From contig JAODTK010005636.1 in assembly GCA_026419785.1 (NCBI GenBank), forward strand, positions 92,501 to 156,500: a stretch of DNA of 64,000 nucleotides, read 5' to 3'. The stretch comes from Sclerodactyla briareus. Taxonomy: Eukaryota; Echinodermata; Holothuroidea; Dendrochirotida; Sclerodactylidae. A program made the translations under genes and the position numbers. The notes beneath the pieces are model-generated. The model searched no databases, was not told where the DNA came from, and saw nothing but the letters and a program-made list of their open reading frames with translations. This document shows positions 1-13,583 of this stretch, in pieces; positions within the stretch are counted from its first letter, which is position 1; each line of letters begins with the position of its first letter.

Positions 1-3000
1 AGTAGGTAAACATCAAGTAACCCAAACACGGGAAACATTAGGATTCCCTACTTTAGGGGGTTGTAAGTTTTCCCATATTTTTTACAGTGTAAGCGAAACG
101 AATCACGACTGGACCAAACAGAACAGCCATATAAAACAATTCAAAATGCAGGGTTTGAATCTTAAAGAATGCTTCTATGCCCATTAAAATGCAACAATAA
201 CAATGGAATCCGCTAGAGAAGAGTACTCAACCAAGCGCGATTGTCAATGGCTTCCAGCAACAACCGCACCAGGAGCTTTTCAAACTGCTAGACAGAATGT
301 TTCGCTTGTTATAGCAACAATTGATATATTGAGTCATGCAGTTGACTAGTTCCACCTTGATGTATACTGTGTTGGCTTGCTCACAATAACGGATGCTTTG
401 CGTATTAATTGTGATGCGTTGAGCAGAGGGTACCCTATTATAGGGCTACCAATGGGTGTTGGATGTGCACGCGAAGAGGGGTTCCCGTGAGCACTGGTGT
501 GACGCGCTGTATGTGAGTGCGTTCGAGTGTCCGTCAGTAGTAGGTTTCATTCGTCAAACTCCAGATGGGGTGACCGAAACATGGCCAACAAAGATCAGGG
601 AAACATGGATACGCTTGCGTCACGGAAAACTGTAACCATAAACCCGTAAAACGAGCGTCCGGATTCGGGCTGCTGAATAATGGTCCCAATCGATTTCTCA
701 ATGCAATTTCTATCAGACTATGTTTAACCCTTAACGGAGGAGTGCTACCAAAAAATCAAAGTGGCGGAGGCCAAAACAAATATTTTGAACCAGGTAATTC
801 GGACCAGTAGAACTTCGAAATTGAGTGGTCTCCGTGATGAAATCGCCAAATTCTTCGATTTGACATGCTCCGATTCGCCAATAGTTGCTATGTCAATATA
901 GATGTTAAAAAATGCTATTTCACGGCCGATTTGAGGTTAGGAAGGAGGAAAGGCTTCAAAACAAGCTTTTTTAATTCGCTTCAGGGACCGAGTGATAAAT
1001 ACCCAAGTCGTAACATATATGATGCATCTCAGCACGCCGGATCCAATGAGCTAAACCCGAAGCTCATAGCATATTGTATTACCGAGTTATAGTCATCAGT
1101 AAATGCTAGATTTCCAGGCTACCATCGCCTATATCTGAAATAAAAAACTAAAAAAGGTGAAGGAAGGGAAAATGAAGTGCGCCATTGTGTTCGCCGCCCA
1201 AAATATCCCCGGTTCAGTTATTTTAATTTGATCAGGAGTGGCGGTTTGATTTTTTAGGATCGACCTTTCTCGGCCACCATATGAGTTATCAAGAGGTGAG
1301 TTGTGAAACCATGGGTTGACTTGAAAGCCCATATTTGTGTGTTGAAAAGTGCAATCAACGTAGATTTTGCGTGTTGAAACCGGCCGTTTGGGCATTCTTC
1401 CTCCCCGAATCGCTTCAATGGAACAATATTATAATACGTACAGTCAGCATAAGTTCTTGATACTCGTCAAATACCACAAAGAGAGCTTGGCCAAGACCTA
1501 TAAACGATGTTGCCCTAAGAAATACTTTGGAATTTCCCTACCAGGACCATAGCGTCTGCTTCTAGCAGGCTAGGGAACTTCTGGACGGGGGCGACGCCAG
1601 CGGGGGGGGGGGGGGACAGGCCCCCTCGTCGGGGACTCAGGCAGTGGACCCCCCGTCGGGGAAAGAATCGAGAGGGTGGCGGGGCTTCGGGTGAGGGTGT
1701 CGGGGAGAGGACAAAAGCGAGAGAGTGTGAGAGAACGAAAGGAAAAGAGCATAAATGAGGAAGAAAGTGGTTGAAAATTAGTGAAAAATGAAGACATGAA
1801 AAATGGAGGTTTTGTGTGGTGGGTTAGGGTGAGGTGCACTTCGGGCGAGACCTAAGATCCGAAAATTTCATTGGGGGAATCGTCGGCGGGAACATCTGGC
1901 CCCTCTAGGAAATCCTGGCGGCCGCCCGCTTCTGAATACAACCAAGCTCCGTTACCACGAGGAAATCTTGGTAGGCAATGTGTGAGAGAGGACTTTGATG
2001 GTTAATTTGACCGTGATCCAACAGCATGAATCTAAAAGACGTGAGCCCGTATCGAGGGTACTCGTGGCGAGCCTAATTTCCCCACAATGATGAGCGGCAC
2101 GAGCCCAGGTGTGCCAGAAGTAGATGTGGGGTGTAAGACTGTCAACTGAGGAGCTATACAAATCTGTATGCTCAATCATATGCCTTCCTCACAAACTACA
2201 AATCCTTTGAACTAATCCGATATGCAGTTAAAAATGATGACATGAGACACTGAGGGTTCTGGAAAGGGTTCTTTCCGTTTTATTCACATGTTGAAATAAC
2301 ACAACGCAATCGAATTGAAAATATTGAATGGAACAAAGAAACTTCCAAAATAACTAAACAGTGTGGAAACTGACTCGACCCACGGAAAGTACATGGACTA
2401 TACCAGGGAAGTCACATATACTGACGGTTCGCATAAACCCGTCGAAACGTCAAACAACATAGTAATTACGTATTCAACGGGAGAGACTGTGATAAATTTG
2501 GTCATCGATGTAGTGGTACTTCATGTTGGCCTGAGATCGGTATGATATGCGAAATCTCAACCAACTCGTTGCTTGCTTCTCCCTTCGGCCTTCGAAAGAG
2601 TAGTTGACGTACATTTTAGAGAAAATAAATAGAAACTTTCATGAGAATAAGAACCATAACAAAAACATAACACAACGAACATAACAACCATTTGGTTCAG
2701 AAAACAATGTTTATCTGGCAGCATCTACAATATGGCCAAACTCTTGGAAACACCCACGGATTCGAGTTCTGAAACAATGATCATCAATACGTGCAAAGAG
2801 TTATAAAATGTTGAACCACGTGATTATGCTGTGTTTGAGGCCTGTCAATGCACTTTGTACGGAGAAAGGGTCAGGATGACATCACCCTTACTAAACTGTA
2901 GAAGGTGTTCCAAGTAGTTTTGTCCAGATTGTAGAAAAACTGAAAGTGTCACCGGAAGCGGCATTTTTGTCTATGTGACAAAATCATATAGAGAATGGAC

Positions 3001-4787
3001 AGCACCGTATATACGCCGCACATATCGACCAATGAGTGGAAAAAGACAATTTATTGCGGGTCTATTCTCAACAAAAATTATTAAGTTATATGGATCATAA
3101 CGTATTCTTACGTACAATACACTGATTTCGAAATGAGAATTTCAATGTGCCTACTCACGCCCCCTCCCTCCTCATCGATCTCTGGCGAGGGCCAATGACA
3201 ACTGGACAAAGGACTTCTTCAAATATGGCAAAGTTTAGCGAAAAATCACAGAACTAATGGTCCTCCGAACAAACAGGAAATGGGCGACAGGAAGGAATCA
3301 GGATTCTATAGGGGGGCTACTATATAGGTCTACCCCCACAACGTTCCGTGGCATTCGAAACACAAAAATCTTGATTTTCAGCATACACAAGCGACGTATA
3401 GGACAGCAGTCACGCAGCGGCGCCCACTTTCGAACCAATTATTCTATTAGGAGCAGAAAATGTCAATTTTAAATCGATCGGACGAAGGTTTGAGAGTGTT
3501 GCGCCAAGCGCTACTGGCGGAATGGCGAGACGACGAACAGCGGTCTACACCCAATACCATGATATCCCAAATGCGCTACGGAAATATAATTTGTGGCCTC
3601 TGACCCGAAAAATGGACAAATGCAGATGTATGTTTACGCTACTGGTTCCCAGTATGCCCCCGGACCCTGGCAGTTCTGATATAGCGAATGACCTATAATA
3701 AAACAATCCGGTCAGCTGCCATACAGTCAGATTTATAACACTTCAGTGCAGAAAAGGAAGTCATAGTCGCGAACTTTTTCATTATAGCTTCATACAGAAA
3801 TAGCGCCGACAGTCAGATGGGTTAACGTTACTGTTTGATTAAGATAATAAGAAAGTTTTTCGCCGAGAAGAAGAATCGAAAGTGCGTAGTGATTGAATGA
3901 TACGAATGAGTTTTAATCCATCGATCAGCGGTTATATTATAAATACGGATCGGAAAAATCGGCAAAGGGTACCGTGTTCTCCTGGTAGTGGGGAATTTGT
4001 GTCTCAGCCCTTTCAATGGTTACAATTGAGAAGGTTACTATAGGAAGCAAATTACTGCGCACGGGGGCCTCCTCCGAAGTGTTAAAGGGAACATAACTCG
4101 ATTCATAGAAGTGTAGTGGGCTGGTTTACGGAACTAGAATTGGTGGAATAGGTGTGGTGTTGCCATTGAAGTGCTAACACAAGACTTCCATGGTCATGGG
4201 TAAGCTTCTCGTAAATGAACGTATTGTATTAGCACTTCACTGGCACAAAACCCCTATTTCGACCAATTCTAGGTCCTTGACCAGCATCACGAAACTTCCT
4301 AGGAATCGAGTTATGTATCCCTTTTAAAAACGTTAGTTCAACAATAGTTGATGAGCACTGTGTTGAGATTGGATGACATGGCGGGTTACACCAACTTAAC
4401 GAATGCGACACAAATTGCAAGTTTTTGGTAGGACATGGGTTACTACAGCATGTTTTGAAGATATGCCACGAGGGTCGTAGGCATGGTAAGGTATTTTGAG
4501 GCGGAACTATAAGTGTGAAGATATGGTAGTTATAAAATTAACATTGTGAAAGTATAAATGAGAGCACGATGACGTCCACGTACAGAAAACCATACAATCA
4601 CAATGTTCTCAGCTATCTAATCTTATCGCTTCCAGTACCGTATCAGTCCAAGGACAAAATCTTTATCGATTACCGTATACGTTCTCGAGAACCAGAACCA
4701 ATTGACTCACCACGGACACACTTATATCAATATCCATTCATTTTTAGAGAAAAAGCGTTTTTCATACAAACCGGAGGCGTGTTGTAA
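1..4787. other. No recognised gene; low-complexity patches
   Basis: I recognise no coding exon here. All open frames are short and match no family I know. A run of 14 G (1602-1615) is followed by a C/G-rich and then a purine-rich stretch to about 1830. The remainder is mixed-composition DNA without obvious repeats. Confidence 0.4.
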
Positions 4788-5051
4788 TTGCCTACGGAAA
4801 AGAGCAGACCATCTAAACGGAGCGCAAGAATGCGTGGTCAGGGATCGTACAAGAAATGTTTTTTCTTCTTCCATTTTGACCCATACAGAACGATTGCAAA
4901 TGAATTTTCGGGCATATGGACCGCCATCGGAACACTATGGTCCATGTTCACGATTACCCGGGGGCGTATATCCCGGCCGCGGAGCAAAAATTATGAAAGA
5001 ATCATCTCGTTATCGCGACAGGCCTATCAAAACTGCTGGGAACTTGCGTAA
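4788..5051 (+). CDS. Possible exon of a class F (Frizzled/Smoothened-like) receptor
   Basis: Weak candidate. The frame starting at 4788 contains ANEFSGIWTAIG followed by GTLWSMFTIT and, about 15 residues on, YERIISLSRQAYQN. Frizzled proteins have, in the same order, a segment like AKEFTDIW at the start of transmembrane helix 1, a hydrophobic stretch ending in FTVLTF, then a YPERPIIFLS block before helix 2. Order and spacing are similar, but the helix is shorter than normal and the YPERP proline is missing. No other exon of such a receptor was found nearby, and the border at the 3' side is unclear. It may be a chance resemblance or a decayed fragment. Confidence 0.18.
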   Translation: MPTEKSRPSKRSARMRGQGSYKKCFFFFHFDPYRTIANEFSGIWTAIGTLWSMFTITRGRISRPRSKNYERIISLSRQAYQNCWELA

Positions 5052-6119
5052 AGGACCAATGCATCACACCTCCAAAATTCAAATTTTCTACGAAGACGTA
5101 GTTCGATATTGAATAATTGATGCATGCTTGCGGTCACACCTTACCCAAAGTCCTATTTCACGGGAGGCCATTTTATATTGAGCAATGATGACAGGGCCCC
5201 TTAATGTGTGAGCTGAGGAAATATTGAACATCCGACCAGGTTTTTGCAACACGGCTGTAGATACCCCGAGAGGCTACAAGCCTATCAAATGGCGGAAGTT
5301 CGGCGCGGTAAACTGTCAATGCTTTGCCTATTGGGTAGTTTCCCATTTGCCTGCACACAAGGGGGGGGGGGCGGAGGGTTGAACCCCACACACCCGGTCG
5401 CGACGTCGGGTGGTGAACCCCCCCCCCACCCCACCCCCAAACACACACACACACACCCGTGGCGGGCGGCCATGTTTGGCACTAGTTTCCAGAATCAGGT
5501 TGCCACTCAAGAGCAAAATGAAAAGAACAGAACTGAAGGCTGTTGGGGCGGCAAACACAATGGCGCCATTCATTTCCCCATATCGTGTTTATTTTTTCTG
5601 ATATATAAGCGACGGCCAGCTTAGGCATCTTGCATTTTGAGTGAAATGAAATGAACTCGGGTTTTATAGCTGAATCTCATTCATATATGTCCGACTTGTG
5701 AATATCTACTTCGGTCGGCTAAGATTAAATTACGAAAAAAACGCCGTTTTGAAGCCTTCCCTAGGCCTCATATCGGCCCTGAAAATAGCATTTTGAGCTC
5801 TGTTAATTTGACATAGATACTATGTAAATCGGAGTTGGTCATATCGATGAAGTGAAATTTCATTAACTGATCACTTCATTTGGATTTCACGGATACGAAT
5901 GACCCGGTTCATTTTTTTGCCCAATCCACCATCTTGTCAGCCATTCTAAATTGTTGCGTACTCGGCCCGTAAAGGGTTAAAAAAAATACATAGTCGGGTA
6001 GAAAATTGGCATAAGAAATCGATTTGGAACTTAATTTCCGCCTCGGATCGACTCGTTTGGACGGAGTCTGGTAAGGTTCGTGACCCACCCCTCCCCTTCC
6101 TCCCACCCATTCTCGAAAA
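5052..6119. other. Unassigned, with G/C and AC low-complexity block
   Basis: No gene seen. At 5361-5457 there is a run of 11 G, then C-rich sequence, then an AC microsatellite, so open frames across this block are compositional artefacts. The rest is unremarkable A/T-rich DNA. Confidence 0.4.
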
Positions 6120-6460
6120 AATGAATGAGTTACTTCATATCGGTCAATTTATATCATTATCGGGAGGATTCATTATCGGTCAAATTTGTAATTTCTCAAT
6201 TTTTTTAAAAAAAATAAAAAAAATAAAAAAATTAATTCATTATCGGTCAAATTTGTGATTCGTTATCGGTTAAGAAAATTGTACATCATTACGGTTTTTT
6301 TTTTGTTTTAAGACCAGATTCATTATCGGTTTTGAAAGTTACTCATTATCCTGTCAATTTTTATATCATATCGGTAGTGTTCATGATCGGTCAATTTATA
6401 TCATATCGGTTCTAGTGATTCAGTATCGGTTGGTTACTTCATTACGGTTGTATGTTGTTG
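6120..6460. repeat. Degenerate tandem array of a TCATTATCGGT motif
   Basis: The motif TCATTATCGGT, or close variants such as TCATATCGGT and TCATTACGGT, recurs about a dozen times at irregular spacing. It is usually followed by CAATTT or AAATTTGT. Unit length varies, roughly 20 to 35 bases, and A/T homopolymers interrupt the array. No open frame crosses it. This looks like an old or poorly resolved minisatellite. Confidence 0.6.
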
Positions 6461-7439
6461 TAACAAGAGGTAAAATCACTCGGCGCCCACTCAATATGAG
6501 GATTGGATGTGGTCATTAACACCTCCCCAAATCTGTCAATATGTTTTCAATCCGGGGAAGTAAATCAAGCTTAGTTGCATAATAATAAAGTAGCCAACGG
6601 TGGGTATTGCTCGTTACAACCGAAAGGAGGACAGAAACTTAACGTTTTAGAGCAGAGACTCTAGGCACAAGGTATTATCCACAGCCGGTTATTGGAAAAG
6701 GACGGAAACTATTTACTTAAAATTCAAACTTGACAACACAATACAAATAAATGATGAGGAGGGTATCATACGCAATAGTCGAGTTCTTGTCTCCTCTTGG
6801 AGCAGACGTTGGCTGGGTTCTAAACGTAGCCTCCTAATACAAATATCAATTTGAAAACGTTGTAAATTTTTTTTTTTTTGCATGGTTTCCATTCGTGCCA
6901 AAATTTCAAACGGGTTTCAGTTGTTCATAAGTAAGTACAAACTGAATATATAGGCTAACAGAAGTCATAGTCCCACGGTGCTACATAATCACTGTACCAT
7001 GAGGATAAATTGTATTGTACTTGACAATTATTGTTAATTCCAGGTGATATTGTTCATTGGATTATCGTCTCATCGGGTGTTTATGAAAGATTGTTATCTT
7101 CAGAATTTTGTTTCACGAGTCCGTAATAGAGGAGCCACGTCAGTGGAAATGAAGAAGAAATCTACACAAGGTGGTATTGATGACAAAAACCCTCAGAGTG
7201 TATAGTATCAGCCGAACAAACACGTGATGATGGTTCAACATGTTTCACTTGGTATGTAAGTGCAATGGGTAATGGGACACGGGAATTTAGAGATAGTTGA
7301 TAGGAATTGCAGTTGAGATAAAAACTTATATATTGACGGGACAAGTTACTTTCAACGACACTACCTTATTATACAAATGGTTAAAGAGGTCGTTCACCAC
7401 TTCGTCGGGTTGTATAACAGGTCGGCAACTCAGACGGGC

Positions 7440-8290
7440 GGACCCGCCCGACCGCCGATGTTCATAAGCCTTTTTATTCATAAGGCCTTTTTTTGTTCAC
7501 TCAAGGCCCGTTATTCATAAAGTGCAAATTTCGCAAAAAAGGCGCCGTTATGCTTTAATGACAAAAAAAGGTCCGATATTCATAATTAAAAAGGGGTCTT
7601 TGTTCATAGGTCCGCTTCATAATGACCAAAAAGGCCGTTTTTCATAATTATCAACCAGGGGTACGTTTCATAACAGAGCACCAAAGGTCCGTCATTCATA
7701 ATAGTAAAAAAGGTCAAATATCATATCGCCGAAAAAGGTCTCAGTTATTCATTAATGGTTTCTTCTTCAATGATATACTGCCAAGCAGAGATTCGAACCC
7801 ATGCGAGGGTCCGGCAAGGATGTAAACCCTAAACTGAACTTTGTCAGGTGCGATCCCTGGCAGATCCAACGACCGGTGGTTCGTTTGCCTCATGATGAAA
7901 AGGACCCCTCTTTCCTATTATGAATATCGTCGGACCTTTTACCTATTAGGAATAACGGACCTTATCACCTATTATGAATATCGGACCTCTGATTACCATT
8001 ATGAATATCGGAACTTTTCTCTCATTTTTGAATTACGGACCTTTTTCCTATTTTGAAATATACGGGACCTTTTTTCGATTATGATAACGGACCCTTTTTC
8101 ACTATTAGGAATAACGGACCGTTTTTACGATTATGAATATCGGACCTGCTGTTGTGATTATGAATATCGCCCTTATGAAGAATAGAAGCCTTTCGGCCAT
8201 ATGCAATAACGGCCTAATGACAAAAAGCCTTATGAATAAAAGGCCTTATGGACAAACGGACTTAGGAATAAAACCATATGACATCGGGCT
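7440..8290. mobile_element. Foldback-type element: inverted arms made of about 30-bp subrepeats
   Basis: The left arm (about 7455-7760) repeats a unit like AAAGGTCCGTTATTCATAAT about ten times. The right arm (about 7905-8290) repeats its reverse complement, ATTATGAATATCGGACCTTT, about a dozen times. A spacer of roughly 140 bp lies between them. The arms could form a long imperfect hairpin. This organisation, long terminal inverted repeats composed of short direct repeats, is known for foldback DNA transposons. No transposase frame is present, so a non-autonomous element is the simplest reading. Target-site duplications were not identified. Confidence 0.6.
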
Positions 8291-11200
8291 TCACCATGGG
8301 ACGTTGTCAGAAGTTAAAGCCAATCTAGCCTCGCAAACTTGGCGGAAACATATCACCCTGTCATAGTTAAAGGGGCGGGCATTCTCGTCTCGAAACACAC
8401 GGAGGATATTGTACGGTGCCGATTAAAACGGCGTATACATTCCGCACCAAATCGACTCAAAAAATATCGCACGAATATGACAATAGAGAGTTAAGAGATA
8501 GTAGAGTGCCCAATAACAAATGATGTCATAATTGCACAAAACCCTGCAAAAATCTTTGTTTTCTATTGAAAATTCACACATTATTTTCACTTTACACGAT
8601 AAGCATGTATAGTTATGGGAGAGGATTGCGTAGTTAGTGGTTGGGAGGTGTTGAGGGTTACGGTTGTGAGTGAAGGAACACAGAACTTGCATAAATGTTG
8701 ACTCATTCGACCAAAATGAAACAAGGGAATACATGACATAACTTCACGGGCTTGTCCAAGTGTGAAGTCATGTGTTATGAGGCAATTGGGATCTCGATCC
8801 CGGTTTCGATCTCTGAGTTTTGTCCAATACTTGACCTAACGCAGTCCAATTCCACCTAACCGAAAGGCCGTACGCGCCCGCAAGTTAAAACAGATTCGAA
8901 AGGTTTGGCATAATGGCATATAGTAAATTTCGACCCAGGCCTTTAAGCTCCAGCAGGCGTGAAACTTTATATCTAAAACCCCTGGTCTCGTTTAGAATAG
9001 CCCCAATTTCGTGTTGAATCAAAGTCGTGTAATACAAACACCAGAAGTGAAGGTCGTCTACTGTATTTACAGTGGCCAATTCCCAAACCGTGGAAGCTGT
9101 GAATTCCACGTTGTTTAGCTAGTGAGGTTACAATTCCAAACCACTAGCAATCTAGTGGAACCTCTTACGTCCTCTCGTACGTCACTTGATCTTCGTGCCG
9201 CCACGATGGACGGCTAAGGAAAAGTATGTTTTTCTTCTCTGTATTCAAGGATTTTCAATGCTTCGGTTCATGGCTAATAGAAGCCTGGGATGTAGCTATA
9301 CCTACACCAGTCCACCGTTTCAAACAGTACCAGTCTCGAAATCCGCTTTTCTTCCATCATGGACAAAACACCGGTGTCGCCTTCGATTATCATTTATAAT
9401 TTATAGTTGACCTTGTTTTGCTCTAACTAGTTCCATAGCATAAACACGATGTACTAGGCCTGCTCGGTTGTATAGGGGATATCGTGGAAAGCCAACGTGA
9501 CTAGATTCCGTGTGACATTGAGTCGCGTCTCTGGCTTTCAGCATCATATGAACTGGTGAATCAGGTACTGCAGTACACTGTGGGGTCATTGATGGTGCAA
9601 TTCGATTGACGGGGAACCCGGCGGCAAAATTATACAAACCAGCCTCGATCACGCAGGTATTAGTTTCGATTCTTTCGGTATATAGGCAATGGAAATCGGG
9701 ACTTAATCGGGAATTTCTGTAAAAAATTAGGCAAAGTAGTAGATGCGAGAACAACACACCACAATTTTAGTGGCAATACACCCACAAATGAGTGAATATT
9801 GTGAATTTTGCTGGCTTGTCCATGGACTACTACGAAAAGTGCCCTTTTGAAACGGGTTTTCGACGGTGCCGATATTTCATGGGGTAGCTGTGTTTGTGTA
9901 CGTATAGGGGCGAGCAGATTGAATATGGAAGTCAGTAAGAGTCCGTGGGTTGTCACAAATGCCATAGCGCGAAAACTGTTACAATTGTTGAAGCGGTGGT
10001 ATAGTTATGTCACTCTATTGTACCGTTGCTATGCAAAATTATAAGTTGAAAATTTGGGGTATCGATATAGGAATATAGGATATAGGTCTACTGAACGACC
10101 CAAAAATCCAAGTTATCACCGAAACGAAACCCAGGTCAAGTGGTATCTTGGATGTCTGTGAAAATCCAGTTATTTCGATGAATCTTTGATATATGCGATA
10201 TGGGAATCGTGATTCTCGCCGATGATCTTGAATTCTCGACCGAGATTCCAGATTCTCGAACGAAATCCGATAATCATAGGCCTTGACGACCCAGAACCTT
10301 TAAGTTGGATTTTCCGATTTATTGGACAAATTCGTGTGCCATGACCGTTTGTAGACAGTTGTGAACAACCCTGCCATTGCAAAGGGGTGAAACCATCCCG
10401 AAGGACTGAAAAATGCCAAATGGTTTCTTCGTCCGTGACAATCAGCTCATACTAATTGACAGTCCGTCGCAAGCACGGGCCAAGAGTCACAATAATTTTT
10501 TGAAGAAAGAAAATTTTCCCCGGGCTCAATTTCAGAAATGAATTTTCATATGCCCAGAAAATGGGTTGAGAAACTAGTACCTAGTATGGTGTATGTGAAG
10601 GTGATTTTGATCTTGCTACATCAAGTAACTTTTTATTTTTTAACAACGACACAACAACAACAATGAGGGCAATCCCCGGAGAGTTGCAGGATCCATCGGA
10701 CAAATGTGAAACTATTCATTTGTTCTTACTGATACCTTTTAGCCAGTGGCAAATGAACAAATCTATCAAAATGTGTTTAAAAAACAGAATAGAAATCTCA
10801 GTTAATTACCACAGCATAAATGCTGAGAAACCATTTGGTGTATTTTGTACCCAAAAATACACCTTTCCTCCCTAAAATCCACCTTTTTGGTAATTGGGTG
10901 TTTCTATATTGGACAAAGTTTGGAAATCATTCAGCCATTGCAATCAGCGAATATCTTTGAAAAATTGATAAACTTTGAGAAATGAAAAAATCAAAAAATT
11001 GACCCAAATTGTCTTGTGACCCTAAATTTCCACAAATTCGATGTTTTTTCGCCTTAATTCGAGAACAATTATGTGTTAGGACTATACAAGAATGATGTTC
11101 AAAATTTCCACTTTGTTCACCACTCCAAAATGGGTATTTGCGAAAACCATCAAACATACTGAGGTCACGCAAACGCACACACACACGCAAACACACAAAC

Positions 11201-13379
11201 GGACACTTTTCGAGGGAACCTCATTGTGATCACCCGGCACCCATGGGTACCCCACCAACGGGTTACCCTCACGGATGTTTTTCTAACACCACTCATGGTG
11301 ACATAGCAACCGTTGCTATGGCGGACCAGCAGAAGTGATACAGTGAAATGGCAAGCCACAAAAAACGGACTACAATATCATCCGGCCCTTCAGGAACGAG
11401 AGAGTAACAAACACAACGCACAGCAACAACAACAACATTTTGTGACTTAATCGCCGTCTTCCCTTAGACGTGATGTGTGCGCCCTGGTTATTCGCAGTCA
11501 TGACATGTGGATGTGAAATCCCGATGAGTCTGGAATGCTTAGTGTGATCAAGCTAAAAAATAGTATGCAGTTTCTAATGGTTAGTATTAAGAACCCTCTC
11601 GGATTGGTGTTTATTGGGATTATCTTCGTAGAGAATTTGACATTTCGGCAAAGTTGGGTTTTCGATCAGTCTGATAGAATATGGAACTGCTTGAAGCAAG
11701 CATAATGATGCCAAGGAGATGTGCTGAATAAGGGAAGAGAGATGTGATGTTTGATGGATGAGAGGAAAGGAAAAGATCAGAATCCGGAAAAGAGGACAAG
11801 CGTGAAAACAAGAAAAATTGAGAGGAGGCAAAAACTGCTAAAGGAGGCATGTATACTCAACAATATGAGGAGATCGAAACCTGGAGAGAAGAGGCATGAC
11901 ATAAAGAGAAGCCTGAGAAAATCAGCGATCTCACGACAGACGGAGACACATGAAGAACATAGGCAGTTATATAAAATCCGAGAGGGGGAGGGAATTTGCT
12001 TTCGGAAAAGATTAATGAGAATAATAAGAGATGGTGGGAGGAACATCAGCAACCTTATATAAAATGAGTTAAGCCTGAGTAAAACCAATACAGGGAGGGC
12101 TTACACAGGACGCCGGATTGACTCACCGAAGAAGTAAACGATGTTTTCCAGTGAAGAATCTTATTACTGTGAGGCAATGTTGTGATGGAATCAGAACAGA
12201 GGAACTGTGGCACGGATTCCTAGTAGAATGGCTCTGTTAACGTCGATCTGCGATATGAGATAGGTGCTCACAGAAAAACACGACAGTCCATCCACTGACT
12301 ATTCCTTGGAAGCGTAATGCTATGAATACGTACAAAATAAGCCTGATGAATCATGTCAACAAAATACTTATATGCAACAGCATGATACGTCGAGGTTGCA
12401 AGGACTTTTGAGCAACATAGGAGACAATCAATCACGTTGTTAAATCGAGAATGGGAACCAGGGGTCTTTTCAATTTGCGCACCATTCTTGACAGATGCGG
12501 GGAGGTCGGACAAGGAGTACACACGTTTGTAGTACATGAGAATGCTCAAGTCCGACAAGGGTATACCGTAAGGATTTCTGGAACTCTTGAGATTATCGAC
12601 ATTAGGGGAAACGATCTCAAGTTATACACAACATATAGGTACTGGAGCAAACTGCATCAGTCAGATGCGGAGGATGGGCAGTACTGTTGGCACCATAGAG
12701 CGTGAAATAGTATGAAGAGGCATATTACCGTGGGAACAGAATGTGAACAACCTGCGATATGCACACACAACCGCAGGTGGCAGACATGAAATAAGGACAA
12801 TGAAAAATAGTGATTGTAATAAAGAAGTGAGAGAATGGTCCAAAATTGCACCACGAAAGTATTCTAAGCCCACATCGGTTTTTTACTTTTTTTAAACGGG
12901 GGTGAAGGAGCTGAATATCAGAGTGAATTGAAGTGAGAACCAGCGAATAGTTAATAAAGAGTTTCGCAATTTCCTGGACAACCGCCGATGAGGACGCTTG
13001 ATTGAGTCAAGCATGAAATTGCAAGAGGTAACTTTTCTCTTAAAACTTATAGATATGACGGACTAGTAGGAACACAACCAGTTCGCAACGAGGGAAAAAT
13101 AATAGGACCTTCCGACCTTGCCATATTCGTCAAAGACATGGATACTTTTTGAAGGCTTGTGCCTTAATCGGTGGCGCACACACGGGGTCACGGGTGGGGG
13201 GGGGGGGGGTCAGACCCCCCTCACGGAGGCAGAGAGGTATACAGTTAAACTATCTGCAAAATCTATAGATCTTGCAATCATTCTTCGCTGCTGTTCGGTA
13301 ATGTAATTGCTCTTATTGCAGTACTGTTGTTGATGTTGCGGTTTCTCTCTCTCTTCATTTTAGGTAAATAACCGTGGCC
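8291..13379. other. No recognised gene
   Basis: Several open frames of 60-118 codons occur but none resembles a protein I recognise. A purine-rich frame at 11751-12062 is lysine/arginine-rich mainly because of base composition. Short AC tracts occur near 11175. A G run of 14 at 13196-13209, flanked by GGGTCA and CAGACCCCC that could pair, lies 170 bp before the P450 start. Confidence 0.35.
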
Positions 13380-13583
13380 ATGGCGTTTAATATCGATGAG
13401 GCAGTCCACTTTTTACGGGTACCCGTAATCACCATCGTTACTGTGTATATTATCTTCAACGCTGTATATTACCTGTGGATTTCTACGTGGTTTACAACCG
13501 GCAAGGACCCACTGTAAGGCCCCACTGCCACCCGGTAATATGGGATGGCCAATCGTTGGTGAATCCTTGAGGTTCTATGGCGG
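13380..13583 (+). CDS. CYP26: CYP26-like exon 1: membrane anchor and proline hinge
   Basis: The ATG at 13380 lies in GTGGCCATGG, a good eukaryotic start context. It opens a frame with a hydrophobic anchor (about residues 13-36, containing VPVITIVTVYIIFNAVYYLW), followed by STWFTTGKDPL and a TAA. In the +1-shifted frame the text continues at once with PLPPGNMGWPIVGESLRFYG. This is the proline-rich hinge and first conserved block of P450s, very close to the CYP26 LPPGTMGFPFFGET. So one base is off near 13505-13520. The exon ends at a good donor, GG|GTAAGC, with the intron starting at 13584. Confidence 0.7.

Noticed and set aside
7786-7860. tRNA-like B-box word GATTCGAACCC in the foldback spacer
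   Set aside because: No A box at the right distance on the same strand and no cloverleaf; it lies inside the foldback element.
11751-12062. 103-codon Lys/Arg-rich open frame
   Set aside because: The stretch is purine-rich and the opposite strand is open too. It shows no family resemblance and no splice borders.
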